Below are positions 41,620 through 56,049 of a stretch of DNA of 64,000 bases, piece after piece. The notes below the pieces were generated by a model. That model had not been told where the DNA came from and did not search any database. It was given only the letters and a program-made list of their open reading frames with translations. The stretch is from Salinisphaera sp052044135 (GTDB taxonomy: Bacteria > Pseudomonadota > Gammaproteobacteria > Nevskiales > Salinisphaeraceae): assembly GCF_052044135.1 (NCBI RefSeq), contig NZ_JBQDYF010000003.1, positions 62,001-126,000 of the forward strand. The letters run 5' to 3'. The position numbers and the translations under genes are program-made. Numbering within the stretch: position 1 is the stretch's first letter; the number at the start of each line of letters is the position of its first letter.

Positions 41620-42666
41620 GTGGCCGACTCGACCGCGTCGACGCGATTCCGTGCCGCAGATCTGGCGCGTCGGTTCGGGCTGGAGATGGTCGGCGATGGC
41701 GATGTCATGGTCGCGGGCGTCTGTAGTCTCGACCCCGGCCATGAACACGGTCTCGGGTTCGCCGAGACGCCCCGACAGCGCCAACGGGTCGAGGCCAGCC
41801 GTGCCGCCCTCATTATCGTGCCGCGCGCGCTGGCCGACATCGACCGGCCGGCGCTGCTGATCAGCGATACCCCGCGTTTGAGCTACGCGCACGTGGCCAC
41901 GGTATTCGACCGGCCGTCCCCGGCCCCGGGTACGGCCGCCAGCGCGGTCGTGGCGGCCAGCGCCCGGGTAGCGGCCTCCGCCAGCATCGGCGCCCATGTG
42001 GTGATCGGTGAACGCGCCGTGGTCGGCGCCGGGGTGGTGATCGGCGCGGGCAGTGTGATCGATGCGGACGTCAGCCTCGGCGCGGACGGCGTGATCGGCT
42101 CGCGGGTGACGATCTGTGCGAATACGCGCGTCGGTGCGCGCGTACGCATTGGCTCGGGAGCGGTGCTGGGCGAGCGTGGCTTCGGGCTGGTGCCCGGGCC
42201 CGCCGGGTTTGAGCCGGTTCCGCAGCTGGGCGGTGTGTGTATTGAAGACGACGTGGAGATCGGCGCCAACAGCACCATCGACCGCGGCGCGATCGAGGAT
42301 ACGATCGTGCGCACCGGGGCGAAGATCGACAACCAGGTCCATGTCGCACACAACTGCGTGATCGGCCAGCACACCGTGATTGCCGGCTGTACCGGAATTG
42401 CCGGTTCGACCACGATCGGCGCGCGCTGCATGATCGGCGGCGGCGTGGGCATCGGCGATCACGTCACCATTGCCGATGGCGTGATCATCACCGCGGCCAG
42501 TCAAGTGCCCAGGGATATTGCGGTCGAAGGAGTATACTCGTCGACCTTTCGTGCCATGCCGGCGCGAAGCTGGCGCAAACGGCTGGCGCTGTTCCGGGCG
42601 CTCGATCGAATCGAGGCCCGGCTCAAGCGTGTCGAGACGACAAACGGGATTGCTGGAGACCCTTGA
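41620..42666 (+). CDS. lpxD: UDP-3-O-acylglucosamine N-acyltransferase
   Basis: 348 residues. Third lipid A enzyme: adds the N-linked 3-hydroxyacyl chain to UDP-3-O-acyl-glucosamine. An N-terminal uridine-binding domain (about 1-100) is followed by a left-handed beta helix with many hexapeptide repeats and the catalytic His in VHVAHNCVIG. GTG at 41620 with GAGGA eight bases upstream is chosen; an in-frame TTG overlaps the skp stop at 41602. The stop overlaps the fabZ start. Confidence 0.94.
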   Translation: MADSTASTRFRAADLARRFGLEMVGDGDVMVAGVCSLDPGHEHGLGFAETPRQRQRVEASRAALIIVPRALADIDRPALLISDTPRLSYAHVATVFDRPSPAPGTAASAVVAASARVAASASIGAHVVIGERAVVGAGVVIGAGSVIDADVSLGADGVIGSRVTICANTRVGARVRIGSGAVLGERGFGLVPGPAGFEPVPQLGGVCIEDDVEIGANSTIDRGAIEDTIVRTGAKIDNQVHVAHNCVIGQHTVIAGCTGIAGSTTIGARCMIGGGVGIGDHVTIADGVIITAASQVPRDIAVEGVYSSTFRAMPARSWRKRLALFRALDRIEARLKRVETTNGIAGDP

Positions 42667-43124
42667 TGAACGAACAGGATGGAATCCGAGAAATCATGAA
42701 GCGGGTGCCGCACCGGTACCCGTTTCTTCTGGTCGATCGGGTACTCGAATGCGAGCCGGGCAAGTCGATTACGGCGTTGAAGAACGTGACGGTCAACGAG
42801 CCATTCTTCGGCGGGCATTTCCCGGGCCATCCGGTGATGCCCGGCGTGCTGATTCTCGAGGCGCTGGCCCAGGCCGGTCTGATTCTGGGCATGCGCACGG
42901 TCGATGCCGACGACGGAACCATCGTGTATTTCGCGGGTATCGACAAGGCACGCTTCAAGCGCCAGGTGGTGCCGGGCGATCAGTTGCTGCTCAAGCTTGA
43001 AATCGATTCCGCGAAGAAACGGCTATGGCGTTTCGACGCCGAAGCCTGGGTGGGCGACGAGCTGGCGTGTCGCGCGCAGGTCATGGCCATCCCGAGCAAG
43101 CCGGCGCCAGACGAGGTCGAATAA
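42666..43124 (+). CDS. fabZ: 3-hydroxyacyl-ACP dehydratase FabZ
   Basis: 152 residues, hot-dog fold. Dehydrates 3-hydroxyacyl-ACP in fatty acid synthesis and so competes with LpxA/LpxD for the same acyl donors. Catalytic His and Glu are in GGHFPGHPVMPGVLILEALAQ. The ATG overlaps the lpxD stop (TGATG) with GGAG upstream, and its TAA overlaps the lpxA ATG. Confidence 0.97.
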   Translation: MNEQDGIREIMKRVPHRYPFLLVDRVLECEPGKSITALKNVTVNEPFFGGHFPGHPVMPGVLILEALAQAGLILGMRTVDADDGTIVYFAGIDKARFKRQVVPGDQLLLKLEIDSAKKRLWRFDAEAWVGDELACRAQVMAIPSKPAPDEVE

Positions 43125-43897
43125 TGCCGGTCGACGCCTCGGCTCAGGTTCACCCCGAAGCGCAGATCGATGACGACGTCCATATCGGGCCGTTCACGGT
43201 GGTCGGTCCGCATGTCAGGATCGGCGCGGGCTCGCGAATCGGGCCGCACGCGGTGATCGACGGGCATACGACGATCGGTCGCAACAACAAGGTGTCCCAG
43301 TTTGTCTCGCTTGGCGCCGAGCCGCAGCACCGCGGCTACAAGGGCGAGCCGACCGAGCTGGTGATCGGCGATGGCAACACGTTCCGCGAGTATTGCAGCG
43401 TGCATCGCGGCACGTTGTTCGACCAGGGCATGACTCGCATCGGCGACGACAATCTGCTCATGGCGTATACCCATGTGGCGCATGATTGCGTGCTCGGCAA
43501 CGGTATCACCATGGCCAACGGCGCGAGTCTGGCCGGACATGTTCATATCGGCGACCACTGCATCCTGGCCGGGTTTGCACTCGTTTACCAGTTTCGTCAT
43601 ATCGGCACGCTGGCCTTCCTGGCTTATTGCAGCGGGGTGGTTCAGGACGTGCCGGCCTTCGTACGCTCGGCCGGTTCCCCGGCCGAGCCGCACGGCATCA
43701 ATTCGATCGGCATGCGTCGTATGGGTTATTCCAACGACGAGATCGCGGCCGTGAAGAAGGCCTATCGCACCCTGTATCGGTCCAAGATGCGTCTGGCGGA
43801 GGCCAAGGAGGCGATTCGCGAATACGCCGAGACCAGCCCGGCCGTGGCCACGATGCTCGCGTCGCTGGATAATGCCCAGCGCGGCATCATCCGCTGA
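43124..43897 (+). CDS. lpxA: UDP-N-acetylglucosamine O-acyltransferase
   Basis: 257 residues. First lipid A step, transferring a 3-hydroxyacyl chain from ACP to UDP-GlcNAc. Beta-helix repeats cover the first 180 residues; catalytic His120 is in THVAHDC (E. coli His125). By ungapped alignment from that motif, the position of E. coli His160 is Tyr155 and that of the chain-length ruler Gly173 is Tyr168. A bulky ruler residue is expected to shorten the acyl chain. Start at 43124 matches the family. Confidence 0.95.
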   Translation: MPVDASAQVHPEAQIDDDVHIGPFTVVGPHVRIGAGSRIGPHAVIDGHTTIGRNNKVSQFVSLGAEPQHRGYKGEPTELVIGDGNTFREYCSVHRGTLFDQGMTRIGDDNLLMAYTHVAHDCVLGNGITMANGASLAGHVHIGDHCILAGFALVYQFRHIGTLAFLAYCSGVVQDVPAFVRSAGSPAEPHGINSIGMRRMGYSNDEIAAVKKAYRTLYRSKMRLAEAKEAIREYAETSPAVATMLASLDNAQRGIIR

Positions 43898-43914
43898 CCG
43901 GCGGCGGGGGTTCG

Positions 43915-45081
43915 GTGGCGTCGATGGCACGTCGCGCTCCGGTTTTTTTCATCGTCGCCGGCGAGGTGTCGGGCGATGTGCTGGCTGCGGGGCTCATCCG
44001 CGAGTTGCGCAGGCGCTATCCGGAGGCACGGTTCGTCGGCGTGACCGGGCCGCGCATGGTCGCCGAAGGCTGCGAATCGCGGGCGGGCATCGACGCGCTG
44101 TCGTTGTTCGGTGTGAGCGAGGTGATCGGCCAGATCCCGCGCCTGCTGCGGCTTCGCCAGCGCCTGTATCGCGAAGTCGCGCGCTGCCGGCCCGATGTCT
44201 TCATCGGCGTCGACGCGCCGGCCTTCAACACCCGGCTGGAACAACGCGTGCGGCGTGCCGGCATCGCCACCGTCCATTACGTCTGCCCGACCGCCTGGGC
44301 CTGGCGCGCCGGGCGCACACGCGGCATTCGCCGTGCCGTTGATCTGATGCTGGCGATCTTCCCGTTCGAACCGGCATTCTTCGCCGCGCACGATATTCCC
44401 GTCACCTTCGTCGGCCATCCATTGGCCGACGCGCTGCCGGCGCACCCGGACGCCGCGGCCGCGCGCCAGGCGTTGGACATGGATCGGGACGCGCACTGGG
44501 TCGGCCTGCTGCCCGGCAGCAGGCGGGCCGAAGTCAGCCGGCTCGGGCCGCGCTTCCTGGCCGTTGCGCGCTGGCTGCGACGCCGCGATCCCGGCCTGCG
44601 CTTCATTGCGCCGATGGCCAATGCCCGCGTACGCCAGCGCTTCGAGGCCGATCTCGAGGATTTCCCCGATCTCGACGTGCGACTCGTCGACGGGCGTTCG
44701 CGCGAGGTCATGCGCGCCGCAGACGCGCTGTTGGTGGCCTCGGGCACGGCAACGCTGGAAGCGCTGCTGGCCAAGACACCGATGGTGGTGGCCTATGAGC
44801 TGTCGCCCGTCAATTACTGGATTGCACGTGGGCTCGATCTCATCAAGACTGAGTTCGTGAGCATGCCGAATCTCCTGGCCGGACGACGCCTCGTGCCCGA
44901 ACTGCTGCAGACCGACGCGCAGGTGCCCATGCTCGGCGCCTGGCTGTATCGACTCGTGCATTCGCCGGCCGCGCGCGCCGCCCAGATCGATGCCTTCGAG
45001 GCGATTCATGCGGGTCTGGCACGCGCTGCCGATACCCGCGCCGCCGAGGCGGTGGCGGGTCTGATCGAGGCGCGTTCATGA
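43915..45081 (+). CDS. lpxB: lipid-A-disaccharide synthase
   Basis: 388 residues of glycosyltransferase family 19. Joins UDP-2,3-diacylglucosamine with lipid X to give the lipid A disaccharide. Conserved regions: FIVAGEVSGDVLAAGL, TVHYVCPTAWAWR, FVGHPLAD, LLPGSRRAEV and ASGTATLEALL. The start may be GTG at 43915 or ATG at 43924; GGGGG lies upstream of both. The stop overlaps the rnhB start (ATGA). Confidence 0.95.
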   Translation: MASMARRAPVFFIVAGEVSGDVLAAGLIRELRRRYPEARFVGVTGPRMVAEGCESRAGIDALSLFGVSEVIGQIPRLLRLRQRLYREVARCRPDVFIGVDAPAFNTRLEQRVRRAGIATVHYVCPTAWAWRAGRTRGIRRAVDLMLAIFPFEPAFFAAHDIPVTFVGHPLADALPAHPDAAAARQALDMDRDAHWVGLLPGSRRAEVSRLGPRFLAVARWLRRRDPGLRFIAPMANARVRQRFEADLEDFPDLDVRLVDGRSREVMRAADALLVASGTATLEALLAKTPMVVAYELSPVNYWIARGLDLIKTEFVSMPNLLAGRRLVPELLQTDAQVPMLGAWLYRLVHSPAARAAQIDAFEAIHAGLARAADTRAAEAVAGLIEARS

Positions 45082-45704
45082 GGCCGCGCGCCGGGCGCAA
45101 GTTTGCCTGTCCGGTGGTGGCGGGAATCGACGAGGTGGGGCGCGGACCGCTCGCCGGCCCGGTGGTGGCAGCGGCGGTGATCATGCCGCCTCGACCGCTG
45201 CCGAAAGGGCTGACCGATTCCAAGGCGCTGACCGCCGAGGCGCGCGAAGCCCTCGATATCAAGATCCGCGAGCGCGCCATCGCCTGGGCCATCGCCGAGG
45301 CCTCGGTGGCCGAAATCGATCGTTACAATATTCTCGGCGCCACGCTACTGGCCATGCAGCGCGCGGTGGCCGCGCTGTCGGTTCAGCCGTTCGCCGCCTG
45401 GATCGACGGCAATCGCGCGCCGGCGCTGTCGCTGCCGATGCGCACGGTCGTTGGCGGCGACGGCAGCGTGCCCGCGATCAGCGCGGCGTCGGTGATCGCC
45501 AAGGTGGCGCGGGATCGTCAGATGGTCGAACTCGACGTGGCCTATCCGGGCTATGGCCTGGCTGCACACAAGGGCTATGGCACGCCCGCACACCGGGCCG
45601 CGCTCGCGGAACTGGGCCCGACGCCGATCCATCGACATAGTTTCGCGCCGGTCGCCCGCGCCGCGGCGGCCCGGCAGACCACGCTGAATTTCACGTTAGG
45701 ATAG
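45078..45704 (+). CDS. rnhB: ribonuclease HII
   Basis: 208 residues. Cuts RNA in RNA-DNA hybrids and removes misincorporated ribonucleotides. Active-site residues are in VAGIDEVGRGPLAGPVVAAA (Asp, Glu), the DSKAL region (LTDSKALT) and the KVARD stretch later. Translationally coupled to lpxB; dnaE begins 33 bases after the stop, as in many gammaproteobacteria. Confidence 0.96.
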   Translation: MRPRAGRKFACPVVAGIDEVGRGPLAGPVVAAAVIMPPRPLPKGLTDSKALTAEAREALDIKIRERAIAWAIAEASVAEIDRYNILGATLLAMQRAVAALSVQPFAAWIDGNRAPALSLPMRTVVGGDGSVPAISAASVIAKVARDRQMVELDVAYPGYGLAAHKGYGTPAHRAALAELGPTPIHRHSFAPVARAAAARQTTLNFTLG

Positions 45705-45737
45705 GCGGGCTCCGGCCCCCGAGTTCGAGGATTATCG

Positions 45738-49232
<3,495 letters not shown>

Positions 49233-49257
49233 TCCGACAACCGGCAACGACGAACCG

Positions 49258-50229
49258 ATGGCGCAAAAAAACCTCGATTACCTGGACTTCGAACAACCGA
49301 TCGCCGAACTGCAGCAGAAGATCGAGGAGTTGCGCTTTGTCGCGGACGGTAGCGAGGTCAATCTCTCGGAAGAAATCACGCGTCTGGAAGAAAAGCGCAA
49401 GCATTTGACCGAGCAGATCTTTTCCAAGCTATCGACGTGGCAGGTCGCGCAGATGGCGCGTCACCCGCTGCGCCCCTATACGCAGGATTACATCGACGGC
49501 ATGTTCACCGACTTCGTCGAACTGCACGGCGATCGGGCCTATGGCGACGACCCGGCAATCATCGGCGGCACCGCGCGTCTGGGCGGTCAGTCGGTGATGG
49601 TGATCGGGCACCAGAAGGGCCGTGACACCAAGGAAAAGATTCATCGCAATTTCGGCATGCCGCGACCCGAGGGATATCGCAAGGCGTTGCGCCTGATGAA
49701 GACCGCCGAGCGCTTCAAACTGCCGGTGCTGACCTTCATCGACACCCCGGGTGCTTATCCGGGTATCGGCGCCGAAGAGCGGAACCAGTCCGAGGCGATT
49801 GCCCGCAATCTGTTCGAGATGGCCAAGCTGCGCGTGCCGGTAATCTGCACCGTGGTCGGCGAGGGCGGCTCCGGTGGGGCGCTGGCGATCGGCGTGGGCG
49901 ACCAGCTGATGATGCTTCAGTACAGCATCTACTCCGTGATCTCGCCGGAAGGTTGTGCCTCGATTCTGTGGAAATCCGCGGCCAAGGCCGAGGACGCGGC
50001 CGAGGCGATGCGGGTGTCCTCGATCGATCTCAAACGCCTGGAATTGGTCGACGAGGTCGTGGATGAGCCGCTGGGCGGTGCGCATCGCGACCCGGCCCGC
50101 CTCATGGGGCATCTCAAGGATCGCCTGCTAGCCCACATGACCCGGCTTCAGCACCTGAGCATCGACGAGTTGCTGGACGCGCGCTACAAGCGCTGGATGG
50201 CCTTCGGCGATTACAAGTCGGCGGGGTGA
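49258..50229 (+). CDS. accA: acetyl-CoA carboxylase carboxyltransferase alpha subunit
   Basis: 323 residues, normal length. With AccD forms the carboxyltransferase that makes malonyl-CoA, the first committed step of fatty acid synthesis. Signature regions: LDFEQPIAELQQKIEEL, LHGDRAYGDDPAIIGG, FIDTPGAYPGIGAEERNQSE and GEGGSGGALAIGVGD. Located after dnaE, its usual place. tilS follows. Confidence 0.97.
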   Translation: MAQKNLDYLDFEQPIAELQQKIEELRFVADGSEVNLSEEITRLEEKRKHLTEQIFSKLSTWQVAQMARHPLRPYTQDYIDGMFTDFVELHGDRAYGDDPAIIGGTARLGGQSVMVIGHQKGRDTKEKIHRNFGMPRPEGYRKALRLMKTAERFKLPVLTFIDTPGAYPGIGAEERNQSEAIARNLFEMAKLRVPVICTVVGEGGSGGALAIGVGDQLMMLQYSIYSVISPEGCASILWKSAAKAEDAAEAMRVSSIDLKRLELVDEVVDEPLGGAHRDPARLMGHLKDRLLAHMTRLQHLSIDELLDARYKRWMAFGDYKSAG

Positions 50230-50278
50230 TGCCGCCGCGCCGCTCCGGACAGGGCGCGAGCGTGCCGCGCGCCGCGGT

Positions 50279-51598
50279 GTGACACACCAGCCCACGTTGA
50301 CCGACCTGCTGCGCACGCCGCCGGAACACGCGGCCGGTCTGGTCGTCGCCTACAGCGGCGGGCGCGACTCCACGGCGCTGCTGCATGCGCTGGCCCATGC
50401 GGGCGGCGCGGCGGCTGTGCGCGCGGTACATGTGTGCCACCATATCGAGGCCGCGGCCGAAGACTGGGCCGCGCACTGCGCGCAGGAATGCGCGGATCTC
50501 GGCGTGGCCTATTCCCGGCTCGATGTCCACGTCGGTGCCGGGGGCGGCGGGCTCGAAGCCGCGGCTCGCCATGCGCGCTATGCCGCACTGGCCGACGATC
50601 TCGCCCCGGGCGAGGTGTTGCTCACGGCGCACCACGCCAACGACCAGGCCGAAACGTTTGTGCTGCAGGCACTGCGCGGCTCGGGCGTGGCCGGCCTGGC
50701 CGGCATGCCGGGCCTGACGTCGTTCGGCCCGGGGCGGCTCTGGCGGCCATGGATCGACCGGCCACGCGCCGAAATCACCGCCTATGCGAAAGCGCACGGC
50801 CTGGCCTGGGTGGAGGATCGGAGCAACCACAGCCGGCAGCGCGCACGCGGGCAACTGCGTACCCGCGTCTGGCCGGCGCTGGTCGAGCGCTGGCCGGCCG
50901 CGGCCGAAACCCTGGCACGCAGTGCGGCATGGGCGGCACAGGCGAACGACGCGGTCCGGGCGCTGGCCGCGCTGGATCTCGCGGCCGCGCGGACTGACAG
51001 GGATACGCTGTCCATCGACGCCCTTGCCACGCTGTCGCCGGCCCGGCGCGCCGAAGTCTTGCGCCGCTGGCTGCGTGAAGCCGGGCATGACCGGCCGAAT
51101 CATCGTCATCTGGCCGAAATCGCACGCCTGCTCGGCGCCCGGGAACACGCCGGCCCCCGTGTTTCGTTCGCCGGGACCGAAGTCCGTCGTTTCGATGCGC
51201 GTCTTTTCGCCATGCCTCGGTTGCCGGCCGCGCCGCCCGCCGCGACCGTGCTCGCCTGGCATGCCGGCGACGCGATCACGCTGCCCCCGGGCTGTGGCGT
51301 ATTGCGGGTTCACGGCGTGCCGGCCTGCGCATGGCCCGGCGGCCTCGTGCTGGCGTTCGGTGGTGCGGGCGCGCGTCTGAGCCGCGCCGATGGCGGGACG
51401 GAAGCCCTGTCGGAATATCTGCGGCGAACGCGGGTGCCGCCCTGGATCCGGGAACGGATGCCGCGGGTGTATGTCGATGATCGGCTCGTGGCACTGCCCG
51501 GCCGGTGGCAGCATCCCGCGATCGTGGATTGGTTCGGCGGATACGCGCCGACGTTCGTCTGGCGCCATGAGCTGGCCGGCGACCCCGTGCGCGACTGA
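50279..51598 (+). CDS. tilS: tRNA(Ile)-lysidine synthase
   Basis: 439 residues. Converts C34 of the CAT-anticodon tRNA-Ile to lysidine so that it reads AUA. PP-loop motif AYSGGRDSTALLHAL at about 25-40, then the TilS substrate-binding and C-terminal domains. The start is GTG and has no clear ribosome-binding site. A gap of about 200 bases to pyrG contains no supportable feature. Confidence 0.93.
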   Translation: MTHQPTLTDLLRTPPEHAAGLVVAYSGGRDSTALLHALAHAGGAAAVRAVHVCHHIEAAAEDWAAHCAQECADLGVAYSRLDVHVGAGGGGLEAAARHARYAALADDLAPGEVLLTAHHANDQAETFVLQALRGSGVAGLAGMPGLTSFGPGRLWRPWIDRPRAEITAYAKAHGLAWVEDRSNHSRQRARGQLRTRVWPALVERWPAAAETLARSAAWAAQANDAVRALAALDLAAARTDRDTLSIDALATLSPARRAEVLRRWLREAGHDRPNHRHLAEIARLLGAREHAGPRVSFAGTEVRRFDARLFAMPRLPAAPPAATVLAWHAGDAITLPPGCGVLRVHGVPACAWPGGLVLAFGGAGARLSRADGGTEALSEYLRRTRVPPWIRERMPRVYVDDRLVALPGRWQHPAIVDWFGGYAPTFVWRHELAGDPVRD

Positions 51599-51801
51599 GC
51601 GCCCGGAGCCAGCGAACGACACGACTCGCGCAACGACGGTCAGGTCGCGCGCGCCGGTGCGGATCAGCCGGCGCGGCATACCATGTCAGGCCGTGTGATG
51701 CCGCCGGTCGGGCGATGTCGCGACCGGGCGCGCGTTGTTCGCGCACCGGCTTTGGGCTAGCATGCGCGCCTGGCACCTCCCTCGACCCCACAAGAGCGCG
51801 C

Positions 51802-53441
<1,640 letters not shown>

Positions 53442-53445
<4 letters not shown>

Positions 53446-54284
53446 ATCTGGCCGGTTTCGAAGTCGGCGGCGATGCGCCGCTGTTCCTGATCGCCGGGCC
53501 GGACAGCCTGGAATCGCAGCAGCTGTCGATCGATATCGCCGGCCATGTGGCCGAAATCTGTGCCGATCTCGGCATCGGCTATGTGTTCAAGGGCTCCTTC
53601 GACAAGGCCAATCGCAGTTCGCATGCCAGTTATCGTGGACCCGGTCTGGATCAGGGGCTGGAAACGCTGGCGGCGGTCAAGCGCGAGATCGGCGTGCCGG
53701 TGACCACCGATGTGCATGTCGAGGCCCAGGTGGAGCCGGTGTCGGTCGTGGTCGACATGTTGCAGACGCCCGCCTTCCTGTGTCGCCAGACCGATTTCAT
53801 CCAGACCGTCGCCGCCTCCGGCAAGCCGGTGAACATCAAGAAGGGCCAGTTCCTGTCGCCGGCGGAGATGAACGGCGTGGTGGCCAAGGCCCGTGAAGCG
53901 GGCGGCCGGGCGCTCATGGTCTGCGAGCGCGGGTTCTCGTTCGGCTATAACAATCTCGTGGTCGATATGCGCGGCCTGGCGATGATGCGCGATACCGGCT
54001 GCCCGGTGGTGTTCGATGCGACGCACTCGGTGCAGTTGCCCGGCGGGCTCGGCCATGCCTCGGGCGGCGCGCGCGAACATATTCCGGTGCTGGCACGGGC
54101 CGCGGTCGGCGCGGGCGTGTCCGGGCTGTTCATGGAAACCCATCCCGACCCCGACAACGCCCTGTGCGATGGGCCGAATTCGTTGCCGCTGGCACAGATG
54201 CGCGAGCTTCTGGAAACGCTGGTCGAGCTCGATGGCGTGGCCAAGCGTCGCGGCGTCATGGCGCCGTCGCCGCACAGCGGGTAA
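53442..54284 (+). CDS. kdsA: 3-deoxy-D-manno-octulosonate 8-phosphate synthase
   Basis: 280 residues. Condenses phosphoenolpyruvate with arabinose 5-phosphate to make KDO-8-phosphate for LPS inner core. Conserved regions: YVFKGSFDKANRSS, YRGPGLDQGLE, and VVFDATHSVQLPGG. At the N-terminus LIAGPDSLES has Asp21 where metal-dependent enzymes carry Cys and metal-independent ones Asn. The other metal ligands (His in DATHS, Glu in METHPDP, Asp in NALCD) are kept. ATG at 53442 overlaps the pyrG stop; an in-frame GTG lies three codons earlier. Confidence 0.95.
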
Positions 54285-54351
54285 TCTTGGTCGACCGCAG
54301 TAGAACGCGGTGGCTCGGGCTCATTCCACACCAACGCGATATTCAAAGCTT

Positions 54352-55635
54352 ATGTCGAAGATTTCCAATACGCGCGGCTATCAGGTTATCGACTCGCGCG
54401 GCAATCCCACGGTCGCGGTTCAAATCGAGTTGGAATCCGGGGCGACCGGTACGGCCATGGTGCCGTCGGGCGCTTCGACCGGCAGCCTCGAGGCCGTCGA
54501 GTTGCGCGATAACGACAAGAGTCGCTTCCTCGGCAAGGGCGTAACCCGCGCCGTGGCCAATGTCAACGGCGAGATCGCCAAGAAGATCAAGGGCTTCGAC
54601 GTCAACGACCAGGCCGGTCTCGACAAGGTGCTGATCGAACTCGACGGCACCGACAACAAGGGCCGTCTGGGCGCGAACGCGCTGCTGGGCGTGTCCCTGG
54701 CCGCGGCCCACGCCGCGGCCAACAATGCCGGTCAGGGCCTGTATGCGTTTTTGGGACACGATGAGGCCACCCAGCTGCCGGTGCCGATGATGAACGTCAT
54801 CAACGGCGGCGAGCATGCCTCGAACAATGTCGACATCCAGGAATTCATGATCGTGCCGGCCGGCTTTTCGAGTTTTTCGGATGCCTTGCGCTGTGGTGCG
54901 GAAATCTTCCAGAATCTGAAGAAACTGCTGGGCGAGCGCGGCATGTCGACGTCGGTCGGCGACGAGGGCGGCTTCGCGCCGGACCTGCCGTCCAATGAAG
55001 CCGCGCTGGAGACGCTGGTCGAGGCCATCGAGCGTGCGGGCTACAAGCCGGGCGAACAGGTCTACCTGGGCGTCGACGCCGCCAGCACCGAGTTCTACGA
55101 GGACGGCACCTACAAGCTCGCCGGCGAAGGCAAGGACTACGACGCCAAGGGGTTCGTCGACTACCTGGCCGGCCTGGTCGAACGCTATCCGATCATCACG
55201 ATCGAGGACGGCATGGCCGAGGACGACTGGGACGGCTGGGCATTGCTCACCGAGCGTCTGGGCGACAGGATCCAGCTGGTCGGCGACGATCTGTTCGTGA
55301 CCAATACGCGTATTCTGCAGCGGGGCATCGAGGAAGGCATTGCCAACTCGATTCTGATCAAGCCCAACCAGATCGGCACACTGACCGAGACCCTGCGCGC
55401 GATCGACGTGGCGACCCGCGCCGACTATACCGCCGTGGTGTCGCATCGTTCCGGTGAAACCGAGGATTCGACCATCGCCGATCTGGCCGTGGCGACCGCG
55501 GCCACGCAGATCAAGACCGGGTCGCTGTCGCGCTCGGACCGCATTGCCAAGTACAACCGTCTGCTGATGATCGAGGCCGAACTCGGCAGCCGAGCGGTGT
55601 ATCCGGGCAAGAAAGCCTTCAACTGCGAAATCTGA
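54352..55635 (+). CDS. eno: enolase
   Basis: 427 residues. Converts 2-phosphoglycerate to phosphoenolpyruvate, which kdsA upstream also uses. Conserved: YQVIDSRGNPTVAV, GASTGSLEAVELRD, GDEGGFAPDL, and SILIKPNQIGTLTET with VVSHRSGETEDSTIADL. Magnesium ligands lie in VDAASTEF, IEDGMAEDD and VGDDLFVTN. The ATG at 54352 (MSKISNTRG) is chosen over a longer frame at 54310. Confidence 0.97.
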   Translation: MSKISNTRGYQVIDSRGNPTVAVQIELESGATGTAMVPSGASTGSLEAVELRDNDKSRFLGKGVTRAVANVNGEIAKKIKGFDVNDQAGLDKVLIELDGTDNKGRLGANALLGVSLAAAHAAANNAGQGLYAFLGHDEATQLPVPMMNVINGGEHASNNVDIQEFMIVPAGFSSFSDALRCGAEIFQNLKKLLGERGMSTSVGDEGGFAPDLPSNEAALETLVEAIERAGYKPGEQVYLGVDAASTEFYEDGTYKLAGEGKDYDAKGFVDYLAGLVERYPIITIEDGMAEDDWDGWALLTERLGDRIQLVGDDLFVTNTRILQRGIEEGIANSILIKPNQIGTLTETLRAIDVATRADYTAVVSHRSGETEDSTIADLAVATAATQIKTGSLSRSDRIAKYNRLLMIEAELGSRAVYPGKKAFNCEI

Positions 55636-55709
55636 CGAGATTGCGCGACGGCGTTCCCGACTACGAAACCTACGCTGGACAGCCGGCGGCGACGCGCTAC
55701 AATCGAGGC

Positions 55710-56042
55710 ATGTATCGCGTCGCCGTCATTGCGCTGGTCGTGGTTTTCGCGGGTCTGCAATACCGGCTGTGGATCGGTGACGGCAGTCTGGCGCAGGTGC
55801 ACCATCTGCAATCGATGCACCAGAAGATCGTCCGGGAGAACAAGCACGACCGCGCGCGCAACAATGCCATGCAGGCCCGGATCAATGACCTCAAGTCCGG
55901 CGTGGGCGCGACCGAGGGTCGGGCGCGGGTCGAAATGGGCATGGTCAAGCCGGGTGAGACGTTCTTTCTGACCGTGCCCGACGAATCCGCCCCGACGAAG
56001 GCGTCGCACGCCGCGTCCGGCAAGACCGCCAGCGCCGGCTGA
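55710..56042 (+). CDS. ftsB: cell division protein FtsB
   Basis: 110 residues. A short cytoplasmic end, one membrane segment (about 3-17) and a periplasmic coiled coil (about 28-70) followed by the ARVEMGMVKPGETFF stretch typical of FtsB. Works with FtsL and FtsQ in the divisome. It follows eno as in Pseudomonas and E. coli. The Pro/Ala/Ser-rich tail is about 20 residues. In those genomes ispD and ispF come next; here truD starts 7 bases later. Confidence 0.93.
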   Translation: MYRVAVIALVVVFAGLQYRLWIGDGSLAQVHHLQSMHQKIVRENKHDRARNNAMQARINDLKSGVGATEGRARVEMGMVKPGETFFLTVPDESAPTKASHAASGKTASAG

Positions 56043-56049
56043 TCGCGGG

